Assembly: GCA_031279875.1 (NCBI GenBank)
Contig: JAITHS010000148.1
Location: 1-6,654 of the forward strand
From: Tannerella sp.
GTDB lineage: Bacteria; Bacteroidota; Bacteroidia; Bacteroidales; Tannerellaceae
Direction: 5' to 3'
DNA: 6,654 bases
The notes below the pieces were generated by a model, which did no database searches, was not told where the DNA came from, and saw only the letters and a list, made by a program, of their open reading frames with translations. The translations under genes and the position numbers were made by a program. The first letter of the stretch is position 1, and every line of letters begins with the position of its first letter. Positions 5,750 to 6,654 of this stretch are shown in pieces.

Positions 5750-6654
5750 ATGTCAGTTACAGATATTTTACAACAATCGTTTCCGCAGAAAGACGCTCAC
5801 AAGGCTATCTCAATGCCGATCTATGCTACTGCGGCATTCGAGTTTGATACGGCGGAGGATATGGAAGATGCTTTTCTGGGCAAAAGCGGCAAACATACTT
5901 ATTCGCGGATTACGAACCCTACGGTAGAGGCATTTGAAGATCGCATCAAAACGGCTTCGGGAGCGCCTGCCGTTACCGCTGTTGCTTCCGGTATGGCGGC
6001 TATTACCGACGTTTTTATGGCTGTTGCTTATGCGGGCGCTAACATCGTTACTTCGCCGCATCTTTTCGGTAACACTTTCTCGCTGCTCTATTTCACGCTC
6101 AAAGAATTTGGCGTGGAGGCGCGTTTTTGCGACATCACAAATCTGCAAGACATTGAAAGTAAGATAGATAGCAATACTTGCTGCGTGTTTACGGAAATCA
6201 TCTCCAACCCCCATCTTGAAGTAGCGGATGTAGCAGCACTATCGAAAGTGGCTCACAGTAAGGGAGTTCCGTTGATAATAGATACTACCTTAATACCATG
6301 GAGCCATTTTAAGGCAGGAACGTCAGGCGTTGATATCGAAGTAGTGTCAAGTACGAAATACATATCCGGCGGCGCAACGAGCATCGGCGGATTAATACTT
6401 GATTATCAAACATTTGACTGGTCATGTTCGCCACGTCTCGGTGCTATGTCGAAGGTTATGGGCAAGCGGGCTTTTCATGTCAAAATCAGAAGCGAGATAT
6501 CGCGTAACATCGGGGCAGTGATGGCGCCGCAGACTGCATATCTGCAAAATCTCGGTTTGGAGACGCTCGAACTGCGCTATCGTGCCACGTCGCAAAAGTG
6601 CCTGCAATTAGCGCAGTTCCTCGAAACAGTACCGACTATTTCCAAAGTTAGCTA
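5750..6654 (+). CDS. Cys/Met metabolism PLP enzyme, MetY-like (partial, 3' end missing)
   Basis: The frame from 5750 is open for 301 codons and is cut by the window edge in the middle of a codon. The protein belongs to the trans-sulfuration (Cys/Met metabolism) PLP family, most like O-acetyl- or O-succinyl-homoserine sulfhydrylases, which make homocysteine from activated homoserine and sulfide; gamma-synthase or gamma-lyase activity is possible. Visible residues include Tyr51 and Arg53 in YSRITNPT (phosphate binding from the partner subunit), Ser80-Gly81-Met82 in ASGMAAI, the pyridine-binding Asp178 in IIDTT and the Schiff-base Lys203 in SSTKYISGGAT. The segment after that lysine lacks the histidine of the more usual KYIGGH pattern, suggesting a particular subgroup. 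The N-terminus is short, starting about 20 residues before AISMPIYATAAF. Family members are about 400-430 residues, so roughly 100-130 are missing. The ATG follows a good promoter and has no Shine-Dalgarno sequence. Confidence 0.88.
   Translation, partial: MSVTDILQQSFPQKDAHKAISMPIYATAAFEFDTAEDMEDAFLGKSGKHTYSRITNPTVEAFEDRIKTASGAPAVTAVASGMAAITDVFMAVAYAGANIVTSPHLFGNTFSLLYFTLKEFGVEARFCDITNLQDIESKIDSNTCCVFTEIISNPHLEVADVAALSKVAHSKGVPLIIDTTLIPWSHFKAGTSGVDIEVVSSTKYISGGATSIGGLILDYQTFDWSCSPRLGAMSKVMGKRAFHVKIRSEISRNIGAVMAPQTAYLQNLGLETLELRYRATSQKCLQLAQFLETVPTISKVS

Noticed and set aside
5344..5847. 167-codon plus-strand frame spanning the end of the transporter, the spacer and the start of the MetY-like gene
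   Set aside because: It overlaps two strongly supported genes in another frame and contains the predicted promoter; its product is Cys/Arg-rich and unlike any family.
5810..6214. 134-codon minus-strand frame inside the MetY-like gene
   Set aside because: The opposite strand encodes a conserved PLP enzyme with its motifs in order, so this is an antisense shadow.

Overview
The window looks like a piece of a Bacteroidales (phylum Bacteroidota) chromosome, probably from a gut- or host-associated member. Three points support this. Promoters follow the Bacteroidota pattern (TTTG-like -33 box, 20-base spacer, TAnnTTTG -7 box). Shine-Dalgarno sequences are absent at every start. The first gene encodes a predicted lipoprotein fucosidase of GH95, a family common in glycan-degrading Bacteroidales. 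The first 42 bases are only C and G and look like a contig-end artefact.

Layout. Bases 43-335 hold no convincing gene. They contain two inverted repeats, a very good minus-strand promoter (227-258) and the plus-strand promoter of the first operon (287-318). Four tightly packed plus-strand genes follow: a GH95 alpha-L-fucosidase (336-2750), a DUF3737 family protein (2752-3603), a MalY/PatB-type C-S lyase (3600-4763) and a YedA-like EamA/DMT transporter (4760-5680). The junctions are a 1-base gap and two ATGA stop/start overlaps, so one translationally coupled operon is likely. A 69-base spacer with its own promoter (5696-5727) precedes a Cys/Met-metabolism PLP enzyme (MetY-like, O-acyl-homoserine sulfhydrylase type) from 5750, which runs off the right edge without its C-terminal part.

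How they may work together. Two of the five genes encode PLP enzymes of sulfur amino acid chemistry. A MalY/PatB enzyme makes homocysteine from cystathionine, or thiols from cysteine conjugates. A MetY-like enzyme makes homocysteine from an activated homoserine and sulfide. The transporter between them could move an amino acid, a thiol or a related metabolite. DUF3737 has no established biochemical function; here it shows a regular repeat of about 20 residues that fits a right-handed beta-helix. The fucosidase does not obviously belong to this sulfur theme. It sits first in the operon without SusC/SusD-like genes in view, so the link may be only transcriptional.

No mobile element, CRISPR array, tRNA or rRNA was seen. 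Most of the window is ordinary metabolism. The points most worth following are the DUF3737-MalY-EamA coupling, the unexplained divergent promoter at the left edge, and the two palindromes beside it.
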